64,000 nucleotides of DNA from an uncultured Paracoccaceae bacterium (GTDB lineage Bacteria > Pseudomonadota > Alphaproteobacteria > Rhodobacterales > Rhodobacteraceae). Shown piece by piece: positions 27,144-35,768 of this stretch; positions within the stretch are counted from its first letter, which is position 1, and every line of letters begins with the position of its first letter. Below the pieces are notes generated by a model. The model ran no database searches and was not told the DNA's origin. It saw nothing but the letters and a program-made list of their open reading frames with translations. The stretch is taken from assembly GCA_947501555.1 (NCBI GenBank), contig CANMWG010000001.1, positions 2,480,001 to 2,544,000 on the forward strand, given 5' to 3'. Both the position numbers and the translations under genes were made by a program.

Positions 27144-27617
27144 ATGGCCAAGAAACCCGAAAAGACAAATTACAAAGTTGTCGCCGAGAACCGGCGCGCG
27201 CGCTATGACTACGCGATCGAGGACGATCTTGAGGTGGGCATCATCCTGATGGGCTCCGAAGTGAAGTCCCTGCGCGTGGGCCAGTCGAATATTGCCGATA
27301 GCTATGCCTCTGTGGACGACGGCGAGCTTTGGCTGACCAACGCCTATATCGCCCCGTATGAACGGGCCATGTTCACACATGAAGAACGGCGCAAACGCAA
27401 GCTGCTTTGCTCAAAGCGTGAGGTGGCGCGCCTGTGGAATGCGACCAAACGTGAAGGTATGACGTTGGTGCCGCTGGTGATGTATTTCAACGACCGGGGG
27501 CTGGTGAAACTGAAAATCGCCACGGCCAAAGGTAAGAAAAACCACGACAAACGGGCGACCGAGGCAAAGCGCGACTGGGGTCGGCAAAAACAGCGGCTGC
27601 TGCGGCACGGGGACTGA
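27144..27617 (+). CDS. smpB: SsrA-binding protein SmpB
   Basis: A 157-residue RNA-binding protein that works with tmRNA to rescue stalled ribosomes. It begins [23 protein letters not shown], with [26 protein letters not shown] and [21 protein letters not shown], and the basic C-terminal tail [26 protein letters not shown], all diagnostic. Length is normal. The tmRNA gene is not in the window. A hairpin follows at 27689-27719. Confidence 0.97.
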   Translation: MAKKPEKTNYKVVAENRRARYDYAIEDDLEVGIILMGSEVKSLRVGQSNIADSYASVDDGELWLTNAYIAPYERAMFTHEERRKRKLLCSKREVARLWNATKREGMTLVPLVMYFNDRGLVKLKIATAKGKKNHDKRATEAKRDWGRQKQRLLRHGD

Positions 27618-27688
27618 CCCAGTTTCGGGAATGTCAGTGACACCACACAAGCCGTGTGTGTCGGCATTGCACAACGTTTAAGGCCTAA

Positions 27689-27719
27689 GGTTTGTCGACA
27701 CACCCTGTATCGACAAACC
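27689..27719. terminator. Hairpin between smpB and znuA
   Basis: Arms GGTTTGTCGA and TCGACAAACC pair perfectly over 10 bp around an 11-base loop. It lies between the convergent ends of smpB and znuA and probably serves as terminator for both, although no long T-run follows. Confidence 0.65.
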
Positions 27720-27744
27720 CTAATTTGCCATATCGCCCGACTGA

Positions 27745-28872
27745 TTAGTCTTGCATACAGTCAGCAAGCACGGTCGACAGGTTCTGGATCAGTTGCGGGT
27801 AAAGCGCCGGCCCTGCTTCTAGGTTAGACCCAAGTGGATCTAGGATACCTGTCTGTGCCTCGGTGCCCTCAAGAACGATCTCGACAAGCCCCGAATTAAA
27901 CTGCGGTTCCGCCAGCACACAATCGATGCCTTCGTCGGCAATCCGATCTTGGATTGCTTCAATCCGCGCAGGGCTTGGATCCGACGCATCGCCAATGGAG
28001 ATGGCGCCAGATGCGGGGAAGTCGAAGTCCGTTTCAAAGTACTGATAGGCATCGTGGAATACGATGAAATTACCGCCTCGGACGGGGTCCAAAGTCGCAG
28101 TGACCTCGCCGATCATCGTCTCAATCTCAGCGCGACCTGCTGCGGCATTCGCAAAGTAAGCGCCGGCATTGTCAGGGTCAGCGGCGGACAGTTCGCCTGC
28201 GATCACGTTCAACCAAGTCATCGCATTTTGGGGAGAGAGCCAAGCATGTGGGTCATGCTCTCCATGGTCATGTCCAGCATGATCATCGTGACCATCTTCG
28301 GCGTGGTCATCATGATCATCGTGATCGTCTTCAGCGTGATCATCATGATCGTCGTGATCGTCTTCGGCGAGATCATCGTGGTCATCGTGACCGTCTTCAG
28401 CGTGATCATCATGATCGTCGTGATCGTCGTCGGCGTGATCATCATGGTCGTCGTGACCGTCTTCAGCGTGGTCATTGTGGTCGTCATCATGGTCATCGTG
28501 ATCATGCGCTTCAAATAATGCACCTTCACGGAACTCAAGTTCGATCGTTCCGTTCGCTTCCAGCAACGCGGTCACATCCGCATCTGGGGCCAGCGTCTCT
28601 ATCGTGTCTGACAACCAGGGTGTTAAATCAGCGCCGATCCAAAACACAAGATCGGCATCCTGCAAAGCTGCGGCCTCGGATGGACGCAAGTTGTATTCAT
28701 GTGGGCTGGCACCGAGCTGCACAATCAGATCAGGCGCACCAACGCCATCCATCACCCGTGCAACCAACGAATGTAGTGGTGCTATATCTACGGCAACGTT
28801 CGGGGCCTCGGCGAAAGCGGTTCCTCCCATCAAACTAGCGGTAAGGGACAGGCTAAGAAGCTTTCTGGACAT
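27745..28872 (-). CDS. znuA: Zinc ABC transporter periplasmic binding protein ZnuA
   Basis: A 375-residue cluster A-I binding protein that captures Zn(II) in the periplasm for ZnuBC. A signal peptide (MSRKLLSLSLTASLMGGTAFA) is followed by PLHSLVARVM and the metal His in GASPHEYNLRPSEA. Then comes a very long His/Asp loop (about residues 123-205) built of tandem units such as HDDHDDHAED, followed by HDPHAWLSPQNA with the second metal His, and FHDAYQYFE with the third. The His-rich loop is about three times the size common in ZnuA. The start is the ATG at 28872, with GGAGA upstream. It diverges from zur and is likely Zur-repressed. Confidence 0.95.
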   Translation of the reverse strand: MSRKLLSLSLTASLMGGTAFAEAPNVAVDIAPLHSLVARVMDGVGAPDLIVQLGASPHEYNLRPSEAAALQDADLVFWIGADLTPWLSDTIETLAPDADVTALLEANGTIELEFREGALFEAHDHDDHDDDHNDHAEDGHDDHDDHADDDHDDHDDHAEDGHDDHDDLAEDDHDDHDDHAEDDHDDHDDHAEDGHDDHAGHDHGEHDPHAWLSPQNAMTWLNVIAGELSAADPDNAGAYFANAAAGRAEIETMIGEVTATLDPVRGGNFIVFHDAYQYFETDFDFPASGAISIGDASDPSPARIEAIQDRIADEGIDCVLAEPQFNSGLVEIVLEGTEAQTGILDPLGSNLEAGPALYPQLIQNLSTVLADCMQD

Positions 28873-28884
28873 CGGGGTCTCCAC

Positions 28885-28933
28885 GTGATTTTATAACATT
28901 TCACGCCGAATAGACGAAATGTAATAACATGAC
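28885..28933. promoter_or_regulatory. Two candidate Zur boxes in the znuA-zur divergent promoter
   Basis: GTGATTTTATAACATTTC (28885-28902, plus strand) and, on the minus strand, GTCATGTTATTACATTTC (28933-28916) agree at 14 of 18 positions and both approach the palindrome GAAATGTTATAACATTTC, which is typical of Zur sites in alphaproteobacteria. Site 1 is 13 bp upstream of znuA; site 2 overlaps the zur start codon, suggesting autoregulation. Confidence 0.75.
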
Positions 28934-29444
28934 AAGTGAGTCAGACAAATCAGACGTTGTAGATAGCCCAATAGGGTTTTCGCAACATGACCATGGCGCT
29001 TGTGTCAGCGATGGGCTTGCCGCAGCTGCGGCCCATTGCAAAGAGGGTGGGCTGCGCTTTACGCCAGTTAGGCGCAAGGTGCTTGAGATCTTGTTGCAAG
29101 AGCATCGGGCACTTGGGGCCTACGCCATTTTGGACCGCCTCCGCGAAGATGGTTTTGGGTCACAACCACCCGTCGCCTATCGCGCCTTGGACTTTCTGGT
29201 GGCAAATGGGCTAGCCCATAAGATTGAGCGGCTGAATGCGTTCATCGCCTGCGTCCATCCCCAAAAATCTCACACGCCAGCATTCATGATTTGTCGGTTA
29301 TGCGACGCAGTGGCCGAAACACTGTCCTCTCCTGCCCGCGGCGCATTGGGTGACGCGGCCCGCGCCACGGGCTTCCGGATTGAGCGCACCGTCGTCGAAG
29401 CGGAAGGTGTCTGCCCGCTTTGCGTTGATAAGGGCGACACATGA
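28929..29444 (+). CDS. zur: Zinc-responsive Fur-family repressor Zur
   Basis: A 171-residue Fur-family protein. After an acidic leader come HDHGACVSDGLAAAAAHC and the winged helix GGLRFTPVRRKVLEILLQEHRALGAYAILDRLREDGFGSQPPVAYRALDFLVANGLAHKIE, then the dimerisation part with CxxC pairs CRLC and CPLC for structural zinc. Context (znuABC) supports Zur. The ATG at 28929 has no visible Shine-Dalgarno and lies within a Zur box; no other standard start is near, so translation may be leaderless. It overlaps znuC by 4 bp. Confidence 0.92.
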   Translation: MTSESDKSDVVDSPIGFSQHDHGACVSDGLAAAAAHCKEGGLRFTPVRRKVLEILLQEHRALGAYAILDRLREDGFGSQPPVAYRALDFLVANGLAHKIERLNAFIACVHPQKSHTPAFMICRLCDAVAETLSSPARGALGDAARATGFRIERTVVEAEGVCPLCVDKGDT

Positions 29445-30184
29445 GCCTTGTACAAGTCGAAGGTCTTAGTGTCCGCTATGGCACCAAAACAGTGTTGTCG
29501 CATGTGTCCTTGCATGTCGATCCAGGTGAAATTGTCACGATTGTCGGACCCAACGGATCTGGCAAAACCAGCCTGCTCCGCGCGATTATCGGCGCAGTGA
29601 AGCCGCTGAAAGGCCGCGTCACACAAGGCCCCGGCGTCAAAATCGGGTATGTTCCTCAAAGGCTGCATATTGACGAAACCTTGCCGATCACCGTGATGCG
29701 GTTTCTCAAATTGCCAGGGGGCGTCACGCCTGCAAATATCAATGACGCCCTCAGCCAAGCAGGTGTCCCTGACCTCGCCGGGGCGCAGCTTTCACGACTA
29801 TCTGGCGGGCAGTTTCAAAGGGTTTTGCTGGCACGCGCCTTGATCGGCAAACCAGAGCTGCTGCTTTTGGATGAAGCCACACAAGGGCTTGACCAACGCG
29901 GGTCAGCGTCGTTCTACAAACAAATCGAACAGGTTCGCCAAGAAACTGGTTGCGCCGTCCTGATGATCAGCCATGAACTGCACGTGGTTATGAGCGCCTC
30001 TGACCGGGTGGTTTGCCTCAACGGCCATGTGTGCTGCGAGGGGACACCGGCAGTTGTCGCGTCAGCGCCAGAATATCGGGCCTTGTTTGGTACAGGCACC
30101 GGAGGGGCGCTTGCGCTTTATCGACATGAACATGATCACGGGCATGATCATGGCGACCATTCCCATACAGAGGCCGCAGAATAA
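29441..30184 (+). CDS. znuC: Zinc ABC transporter ATPase ZnuC
   Basis: A 247-residue ABC ATPase: Walker A GPNGSGKTS, Q-loop YVPQRLH, signature LSGGQFQRVLLARAL, Walker B LLLLDEATQGLD and switch His in MISHELH. The C-terminus ends in a His-rich tail (HEHDHGHDHGDHSH) common in ZnuC and thought to bind zinc. Start and stop overlap zur and znuB, so the three genes form one operon. Confidence 0.95.
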   Translation: MSLVQVEGLSVRYGTKTVLSHVSLHVDPGEIVTIVGPNGSGKTSLLRAIIGAVKPLKGRVTQGPGVKIGYVPQRLHIDETLPITVMRFLKLPGGVTPANINDALSQAGVPDLAGAQLSRLSGGQFQRVLLARALIGKPELLLLDEATQGLDQRGSASFYKQIEQVRQETGCAVLMISHELHVVMSASDRVVCLNGHVCCEGTPAVVASAPEYRALFGTGTGGALALYRHEHDHGHDHGDHSHTEAAE

Positions 30185-30999
30185 TGCTTGATGATTTCAT
30201 GGTGCGCGCGGCCTTGGCCGGGATCGGTGTCGCCTTTGCCGCCGCTCCTTTGGGGTGTTTCGTCGTTTGGCGGCGCATGGCCTATTTTGGGGATGCCACG
30301 GCGCATGCGGCGATCCTCGGGGTAGCACTGTCGCTCGCTTTCTCGATGTCGATCTTTGTTGGGTCAATGACTGTCGCTCTCCTGATGGCGCTGACAGTCA
30401 GCCTGTTGTCGGGGCGGGGTTATGCCATGGATACGCTGTTGGGCGTGTTGGCCCATTCCGCGCTTGCCTTTGGGTTAGTCGCGGTATCCTTTATCTCAGG
30501 CGTGCGGATCGATCTGATGGCCTATCTTTTTGGCGATATCCTCTCTGTGTCACGCGGGGATCTTATGATTATCTGGGGCGGTGCGGCCCTTGTGGTCAGT
30601 TTGATCAGTTGGCGGTGGTCGGCCCTGCTGACAGCAACGTTGAACGAAGACCTGGCCCATGCCAGCGGGATCGACCCGAAACGCGAACAACTCGTGCTCA
30701 CCTTAGCATTGGCAGTCACAGTCGCGGTCGCAATCAAGGTCGTGGGGGTGCTGTTGATCGCGGCCATGTTGATCATACCCGCTGCCGCAGCCCGGCCCTT
30801 GTCCCGGACCCCCGAAGGCATGGCGATCATCGCTGGGGCAATCGGGATGGCGTCGGCCGTGCTTGGGCTACGCGGGTCTTATATGTTTGATACCCCAACG
30901 GGCCCAACCATTGTTTGCGTGACGGCGACAGCGTTTCTTGCAACCAGTGTGATCAAAAGCGTCCGGCAAGCAAGGCAGGGGCACAATGGGCGCGGTTAG
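30184..30999 (+). CDS. znuB: Zinc ABC transporter permease ZnuB
   Basis: A 271-residue inner-membrane permease of the ABC-3 family with about eight TM helices. It begins MLDDFMVRAALAGIGVAFAAAPLGCFVVWRRMAYFGDATAHAAILG, the standard ZnuB N-terminus, and has the internal YLFGDILSVS and AIKVVGVLLIAAMLIIPAAAARPL segments. The start ATG overlaps the znuC stop. The stop overlaps the convergent creatininase-family stop. Confidence 0.95.
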   Translation: MLDDFMVRAALAGIGVAFAAAPLGCFVVWRRMAYFGDATAHAAILGVALSLAFSMSIFVGSMTVALLMALTVSLLSGRGYAMDTLLGVLAHSALAFGLVAVSFISGVRIDLMAYLFGDILSVSRGDLMIIWGGAALVVSLISWRWSALLTATLNEDLAHASGIDPKREQLVLTLALAVTVAVAIKVVGVLLIAAMLIIPAAAARPLSRTPEGMAIIAGAIGMASAVLGLRGSYMFDTPTGPTIVCVTATAFLATSVIKSVRQARQGHNGRG

Positions 31000-31778
31000 A
31001 GTTTCGCCCTCGCCTTCGGCACGGGCATTTCACGCACGTCCCTAAGCATCTCGATAAACCCAGCAACCTGATGATCCGCCGTCGCACGCCCTTTCTCAAC
31101 CGTCCCTTTACTTGCATCACCTACAGTTCCATCCGGATTAAGATCAGAAGCGATCCAGCCGCGACTGATCGATCCAATTGGTGAAATCGCATCCATTTCG
31201 GCCGACGACACGAAATTCGCAGCTTGGCTCATGTCAACGGCTTCAGGCGTAAAGGCCAGCATGAGCGAGGTTTCCACGTCACCACCATGGATACCAAATT
31301 GTCGCTCATGATCACTATACATGCCGTCCGGATGCCCAAAACTGCCCCATTGGCATTTGACAGCAAGCATGCCCGCCTCAACCCGCAATTCGCGGGACAG
31401 AATTGAGATCAGATCAAGATTGCCGCCATGGCTATTGACGATCACGATTTTCTTAAAGCCAGCGCGCGCGACGGACAGACCGATTTCGGTCCAAGCTGCC
31501 AAAGCCGTGGCGGCTGTCAAAGTCGCGGTACCTTTGGCCCAAAGATGTTCGTTGGACTTTCCAATCGCCTGAATAGGTAAGATCCATGGATCCAGATCAT
31601 CCGGGCACATCTCGCGGAACGTCGCCAGCATCCCTTCCATAATCAGCGTGTCGGTCCCAACCGGCAAATGCGGCCCATGCTGTTCAATCGCGGCCGTGGG
31701 CAAGATCGCGATCGCGGTTTCAGGATCAACAGTGTCGAACTCAGGGGCACGGCGTAGTGCCCAATCAAATCGTCTCAT
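30996..31778 (-). CDS. Creatininase-family amidohydrolase
   Basis: A 260-residue metal-dependent amidase of the creatininase family. The N-terminal metal site is in LPTAAIEQHGPHLPVGTDT (Glu, His, Asp) and further residues are in VNSHGGNLDLI and DVETSLML. Relatives open cyclic amides (creatinine) or cleave formamides in riboflavin/F420 and mycofactocin pathways, so substrate cannot be fixed. It is the last gene of the ABC-importer/amidohydrolase operon, where ring opening of a cyclic amide would make sense. Confidence 0.9.
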   Translation of the reverse strand: MRRFDWALRRAPEFDTVDPETAIAILPTAAIEQHGPHLPVGTDTLIMEGMLATFREMCPDDLDPWILPIQAIGKSNEHLWAKGTATLTAATALAAWTEIGLSVARAGFKKIVIVNSHGGNLDLISILSRELRVEAGMLAVKCQWGSFGHPDGMYSDHERQFGIHGGDVETSLMLAFTPEAVDMSQAANFVSSAEMDAISPIGSISRGWIASDLNPDGTVGDASKGTVEKGRATADHQVAGFIEMLRDVREMPVPKARAKL

Positions 31779-31781
31779 ATG

Positions 31782-31907
31782 TCAAACTCCTTTGTAGGTC
31801 GCATCACGTCGGGCGCGTAGATAATCGGGCACCCCCGTCTGCGGATACCGGGCCTCTCCGCCCTCTGGGTCGCTGCCAAAATCGGTACAATCCAACTTCG
31901 GGATCAT
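31782..31907 (-). CDS. Small ORF of 41 codons within the catabolic operon
   Basis: It begins MIPKLDCTDFGSDPEGG and ends RRDATYKGV, between the flavodoxin-fold reductase (3 bp before) and the creatininase gene (3 bp after). A GGAT site lies eight bases before the ATG. It is rich in charged residues, with no signal or TM segment. No known family is recognised. The tight fit suggests a real small gene, but it could be a chance frame. Confidence 0.4.
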   Translation of the reverse strand: MIPKLDCTDFGSDPEGGEARYPQTGVPDYLRARRDATYKGV

Positions 31908-31910
31908 CGC

Positions 31911-32510
31911 TTATCCTTTCAGGAACCTGTCCATCTTGCGGGTAACCTTTGCCAGATGCGCCGCACGACTGTCCGGTGTTGAGCTGTCCATCAGGTAATG
32001 CGCCGCAAACGCAGTCCTGCAGGTTCTTGAACACAGCAACCGTACGCCGCGCAAGATGGTACGCTTGCCAGGCGCACCGATCATGCGGGTCAGCCACCAA
32101 CTTGCACCACAGGTGGTGAAAACGGCGAGGCGTCGAATATGCGTCAGGCTGGGTTTGATGTTCTCACCCTCTTCCTGCGGCATCTCAAACGCCACGCCCG
32201 GCAGCAAAACGCAATCCAGCCATCCCTTCAGGATCGCCGGCAACCCATACCACCAAGTGGGGTAGACAAAGATCAACGTGTCGCACCAAGCCAGATCGGC
32301 GCAATACGCCTCATGCCCCTGTTGGTTGATGGAAGTGTCTTCATATGTGGCAAGGTCATGGGCACTTAGGATCGCATCAAATCCATCGGCATAAAGATCG
32401 ATCACACGCGTTTGGGCACCTGCAGCGTTAGACCTTTCCGCCACCACACTCCGAACCGCAGCCGTAAAGCTGTCCTTGTTCGGATGGGCATAGACAATCA
32501 AAATTCGCAT
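31911..32510 (-). CDS. NAD(P)H-dependent oxidoreductase, flavodoxin-fold (copy B)
   Basis: A 199-residue NQO1/MdaB-like flavoprotein. It begins MRILIVYAHPNKDSFTAAVRSVV (flavin phosphate loop) and contains VYPTWWYGLPAILKGWLDCVLLPGVAFEM, the family core. It is clearly paralogous to the upstream gene at 32510-33088. Such enzymes reduce quinones or nitro/N-oxide groups with NAD(P)H. The start overlaps the stop of its paralogue by one base. Confidence 0.85.
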   Translation of the reverse strand: MRILIVYAHPNKDSFTAAVRSVVAERSNAAGAQTRVIDLYADGFDAILSAHDLATYEDTSINQQGHEAYCADLAWCDTLIFVYPTWWYGLPAILKGWLDCVLLPGVAFEMPQEEGENIKPSLTHIRRLAVFTTCGASWWLTRMIGAPGKRTILRGVRLLCSRTCRTAFAAHYLMDSSTPDSRAAHLAKVTRKMDRFLKG

Positions 32511-33088
32511 CAGAGCGTTTGCATTTCTTTGCGCACCCGCGCCAGATGCTTCTTCAGGACATCCGGTCCATTGTTGTTCATGTCATAAAGCGGGATATAG
32601 CGGGTCTTGGGCCAACCGCAGGAATAACGCACGGCGCGGGTCACATTTTTGCGGGGCGGATCACCGTTCATCATGGCCCGCGACCGCTTGCCGCCGTATG
32701 TCGTACAGGCAGCCAGCCGTTTTATATTGGTCAGTCCGGGGCGTACATCACGCCCACCCAGCTTGAAACTGACATCAGGCAGAAAAACCCGATCCAGAAA
32801 ACCTTTCAGGATCGCCGGATAACCAAAGTTCCATACCGGAAAGACCATCACCAAGGCCTCCGCCGCTTGCAACCGCGCTACATAATCGCGCACAGGTGCG
32901 ATATTGTCAGGAATGTCGTGATAGCCCCGCCGTTCCGCTTCAGTCAGAACAGGCGCAAACCCTTCGGCGTTCAGATCACAATCATCCACGTCCCATCCGC
33001 GCGCTGTCAGCGTCTCAACCACGGTCTGATGGACGGCTGCGTTGAAGCTCTCGGGACACGGATGGGCATAAAGGACAAGCGTTTTCAC
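32510..33088 (-). CDS. NAD(P)H-dependent oxidoreductase, flavodoxin-fold (copy A)
   Basis: A 192-residue NQO1-like flavoprotein with a GTG start at 33088, two bases after the stop of the FAD-oxidoreductase gene. It begins VKTLVLYAHPCPESFNAAVHQTVVETL and has FPVWNFGYPAILKGFLDRVFLPDVSF. It shares the GxPAILKGxLDxVxLPxV block with the next gene, so the pair arose by tandem duplication and may form a heterodimer. An in-frame extension to 33151 would overlap the upstream gene and is not used. Confidence 0.85.
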   Translation of the reverse strand: MKTLVLYAHPCPESFNAAVHQTVVETLTARGWDVDDCDLNAEGFAPVLTEAERRGYHDIPDNIAPVRDYVARLQAAEALVMVFPVWNFGYPAILKGFLDRVFLPDVSFKLGGRDVRPGLTNIKRLAACTTYGGKRSRAMMNGDPPRKNVTRAVRYSCGWPKTRYIPLYDMNNNGPDVLKKHLARVRKEMQTL

Positions 33089-33090
33089 GT

Positions 33091-34509
33091 TTATGCGTCT
33101 TCCGGCGCTTTGGTCATGGCGGGATAGGCGTACATCTTGGCATAGTCCCAATCAGGATCGTCCCAAGCAATCATTTTACCGGGGTTGAGCAGGCCCTTGG
33201 GATCAGCCTCTTCTTTGAAGGACAACTGTGTCGGGTCCGCATGTTGGCGCCCACCTTCCTCAAGCGTAAAGCGATGCGGGTTAAAGATCATCGCACCTGC
33301 GTCCTCATGAGCTTTGACAATCTCATCAAGCCGCTCTTCTGTGGTGAACTTCACCAGCGTCAGACCCGCAAACCCGATCTTGCCGCCATCCATGCGGATC
33401 GCTTCAAGGTGCTGGATCAGCTCATCCGGGAAAGCCGCACGCATCTTATTCACAAGGTCAAAGTGATCAGGGAAACCATAGCGCACTTGTAGATAAGTGA
33501 TGCTTGGGTCGACCTTCAACGCACGCAAGGTCGTATGATTCCAGCCATACTCAAAGACATGCCCCGGATCGCGCGCCCAGTCATGATCATCTGACCGATA
33601 GATTAGCGACAGGTCGGGATTGCGTCCCATCCATGTCAGAAACCCTTCCATGCTTTGGGGTGCAACCATCAACCCGATCAAGTGATCGTCCTCGGCAACA
33701 TAAGGAGCGACCCGTTGGAAATAGGCCTTGGCCGTTGGGGCCTCATAGACCGAGGCGATTTTGAGCAGAATTCCATTTTCATTCGCCAAAGCATCGGCGC
33801 ACTGCATGGCGCGATCCCAATCCTTGGCCGTCACAAAACAGTGGGTCCAATCATAGGCGGGGGCGAGTGGCAGCTCCAGCTCGGTGATGATCCCATTCGT
33901 CCCGTATGCGTGGCTAACGCGCGCAAGCTCCTCGCCCGTGAATTCCAGCACGCGGGGCTCTTCTTCCATCGTCACCACGCGCAGACGGATGATGTTGCCC
34001 AGTTCGCGCAACGACCCCCATGTGACCGAACCTACCCCTCCTGAACCACCGGCAATAAACCCACCAATCGTCGCTGTCGCCCATGTGGATGAGAACATCC
34101 GCAGCTCATGGCCACAGGCCGCGATGCAGTGGGCATCCACATCCTTTAGCAGGCAACCTGGTTCGACAATCACACGGCCCGGCTCGCAATGGGTCACTTG
34201 ATCCATATGCCGCAAATGCATAACGCAGCCGCCACGCATCGGCATGGCTTGGCCGTAGTTGCCCGTCCCTGCCCCACGCGTGGTTACGGGCACATCATGG
34301 GCGTAACAGACCTTCAATATCTCGATGATCTCTGCCTCGTTGCGCGGTCGCACCACAAAATCCGCCACAAGGTGATCCATCCTGGCCTTCAAAACCGGCG
34401 AATACCAAAAGAAATCGCGTGACGCGCTGGTAATTGCAGTCTGTTTTTCTTCGACATCAAGGTGGGCCAACGCTGCCTTTGCGGCGGCGACATTTTCAGG
34501 AAGGGTCAT
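33091..34509 (-). CDS. FAD-binding (PCMH/GlcD-type) oxidoreductase
   Basis: A 472-residue flavoprotein dehydrogenase of the GlcD/vanillyl-alcohol-oxidase type. The FAD PCMH domain (about 45-225) reads VRPRNEAEIIEILKVCYAHDVPVTTRGAGTGNYGQAMP, with VIVEPGCLLKDVDAHC and TIGGFIAGGSGGVGSVTWGSL. The C-terminal substrate domain ends LSFKEEADPKGLLNPGKMIAW, as in GlcD. Typical substrates are 2-hydroxy acids or alcohols. It overlaps the amidohydrolase upstream by 4 bp, so it likely oxidises an intermediate of the same pathway. Confidence 0.9.
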   Translation of the reverse strand: MTLPENVAAAKAALAHLDVEEKQTAITSASRDFFWYSPVLKARMDHLVADFVVRPRNEAEIIEILKVCYAHDVPVTTRGAGTGNYGQAMPMRGGCVMHLRHMDQVTHCEPGRVIVEPGCLLKDVDAHCIAACGHELRMFSSTWATATIGGFIAGGSGGVGSVTWGSLRELGNIIRLRVVTMEEEPRVLEFTGEELARVSHAYGTNGIITELELPLAPAYDWTHCFVTAKDWDRAMQCADALANENGILLKIASVYEAPTAKAYFQRVAPYVAEDDHLIGLMVAPQSMEGFLTWMGRNPDLSLIYRSDDHDWARDPGHVFEYGWNHTTLRALKVDPSITYLQVRYGFPDHFDLVNKMRAAFPDELIQHLEAIRMDGGKIGFAGLTLVKFTTEERLDEIVKAHEDAGAMIFNPHRFTLEEGGRQHADPTQLSFKEEADPKGLLNPGKMIAWDDPDWDYAKMYAYPAMTKAPEDA

Positions 34510-35768
34510 GGGGTTGCCTCAAAAAGGGGGTCAAGTTCAGCATAGCTGGGAAGGGTCCGGTCGATGGCGATACCATCGCGCAGCACCACCCGATCCGATT
34601 GCGGGCGGGCGAAAAGCTCGTTCCAATTGCGGGCGTTGCAAATCACAAGGTCAGCGGGGCTTCCTTGGGTCAAATCGGCAGACGCGAAGCCGCAAACCTG
34701 TGCCGGTGTCGCGGAGAAGCTTTGCACCCAATCAGGATCCGCGTGATCAAGGTGTGCAATGCGAGTGGCCATCCGCATGACCTCAACCATGTCCATATCG
34801 CCGTAAGCATAGAACGGGTCGCGGGTGTTATCCGACGCAAAGGTCACATTGATCCCGCGCGCTTTCATCTCATGCACCAAGGTCACACCTCGCCCGCGCG
34901 GGGTACGCCCGGCATGGCGGTCTTGTAGGTACATGTTGCACATCGGCAAGCTGACCACGTCCATCCCGGCTTTGGCCACAAGATCGAGCGTATCCAGCGC
35001 GCGTGCCTCATCCTGCGTGGACAATGAACAGCAATGGCCCACAAGCACAGGTGCGTCAAATCCGGTTTCCAACACACATTCCGCAATCAGACGCAGCGTT
35101 TCTGAACTGGCATCCATCGTCTCATCCGTATGGAAATCCAAAGCCAGACCCAGCTTGCCCGCAGTCTCGAGATGCCCCAACAGAATGTCTTTCAAATCTG
35201 GCACAGGGTAAGACACCATCCCAAGGATGCCGTCATTCTCAGCGACTGTCTGGGCGATGTCCTGATACTCGGGCAATGCATACCCTTCGCAAGAAATCAG
35301 GCTCGCCATCTGCAAGGCCACCTTGCCTGCCCATTTCTCGCGCAGCGCGGCCATCACAGGCCAACTGCGCAGGTACTGACCATTCATCGAATCCACATGG
35401 GTCCGAATAGCCCGCGTCCCGTGGGCATAGGCGCAACGGATCGAAAAATCGGCACGGGTGCGTACGTCATCCGCTGTCCAATTGGCATGATCGGCACGGA
35501 CATTCGTGAGCGCCCCAATAAAGGTCCCATCCGGATTTTGCGCGCGGGGCAGGATATGCCCCTTATCCAGATGCGTGTGGCAATCGACAAAGGCAGGCAA
35601 AACCATTGCGCCCTTCATATCGATCGCTTCGCCAGTGGCGGGGCCAATCTGACCATCCGAGATCCCAATATCCGCCGTGACCAAATCACCCGCTTTGCCC
35701 AGTGTTGACGCAGGCACGGTGACATTCTTGAGCGTGAGGGGCCCTGTGGGAAGCGTCATAAAATCCAT
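34506..35768 (-). CDS. Cytosine-deaminase-like amidohydrolase
   Basis: A 420-residue metal-dependent TIM-barrel hydrolase. The metal ligands match the CodA/AtzC group: DCHTHLDKG at the start of the barrel, DFHTDE, GHCCSL, and the catalytic Asp in FASDNTRDPFYAYGDMDMVEVMRMA, which parallels DPWYPLGTANM of E. coli CodA. Members deaminate cytosine, creatinine, isoguanine or triazine amines. The start ATG at 35768 overlaps the permease stop (ATGA). It is the first enzyme after the importer genes, so its substrate is probably the imported compound. Confidence 0.88.
   Translation of the reverse strand: MDFMTLPTGPLTLKNVTVPASTLGKAGDLVTADIGISDGQIGPATGEAIDMKGAMVLPAFVDCHTHLDKGHILPRAQNPDGTFIGALTNVRADHANWTADDVRTRADFSIRCAYAHGTRAIRTHVDSMNGQYLRSWPVMAALREKWAGKVALQMASLISCEGYALPEYQDIAQTVAENDGILGMVSYPVPDLKDILLGHLETAGKLGLALDFHTDETMDASSETLRLIAECVLETGFDAPVLVGHCCSLSTQDEARALDTLDLVAKAGMDVVSLPMCNMYLQDRHAGRTPRGRGVTLVHEMKARGINVTFASDNTRDPFYAYGDMDMVEVMRMATRIAHLDHADPDWVQSFSATPAQVCGFASADLTQGSPADLVICNARNWNELFARPQSDRVVLRDGIAIDRTLPSYAELDPLFEATP

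Noticed and set aside
28240-28510. Repetitive His/Asp DNA that might be read as a CRISPR-like or satellite array, with plus-strand open frames
   Set aside because: The repeats are codon-level units within the znuA frame; there are no unique spacers and the plus-strand frames are Val/Ile-rich shadows.
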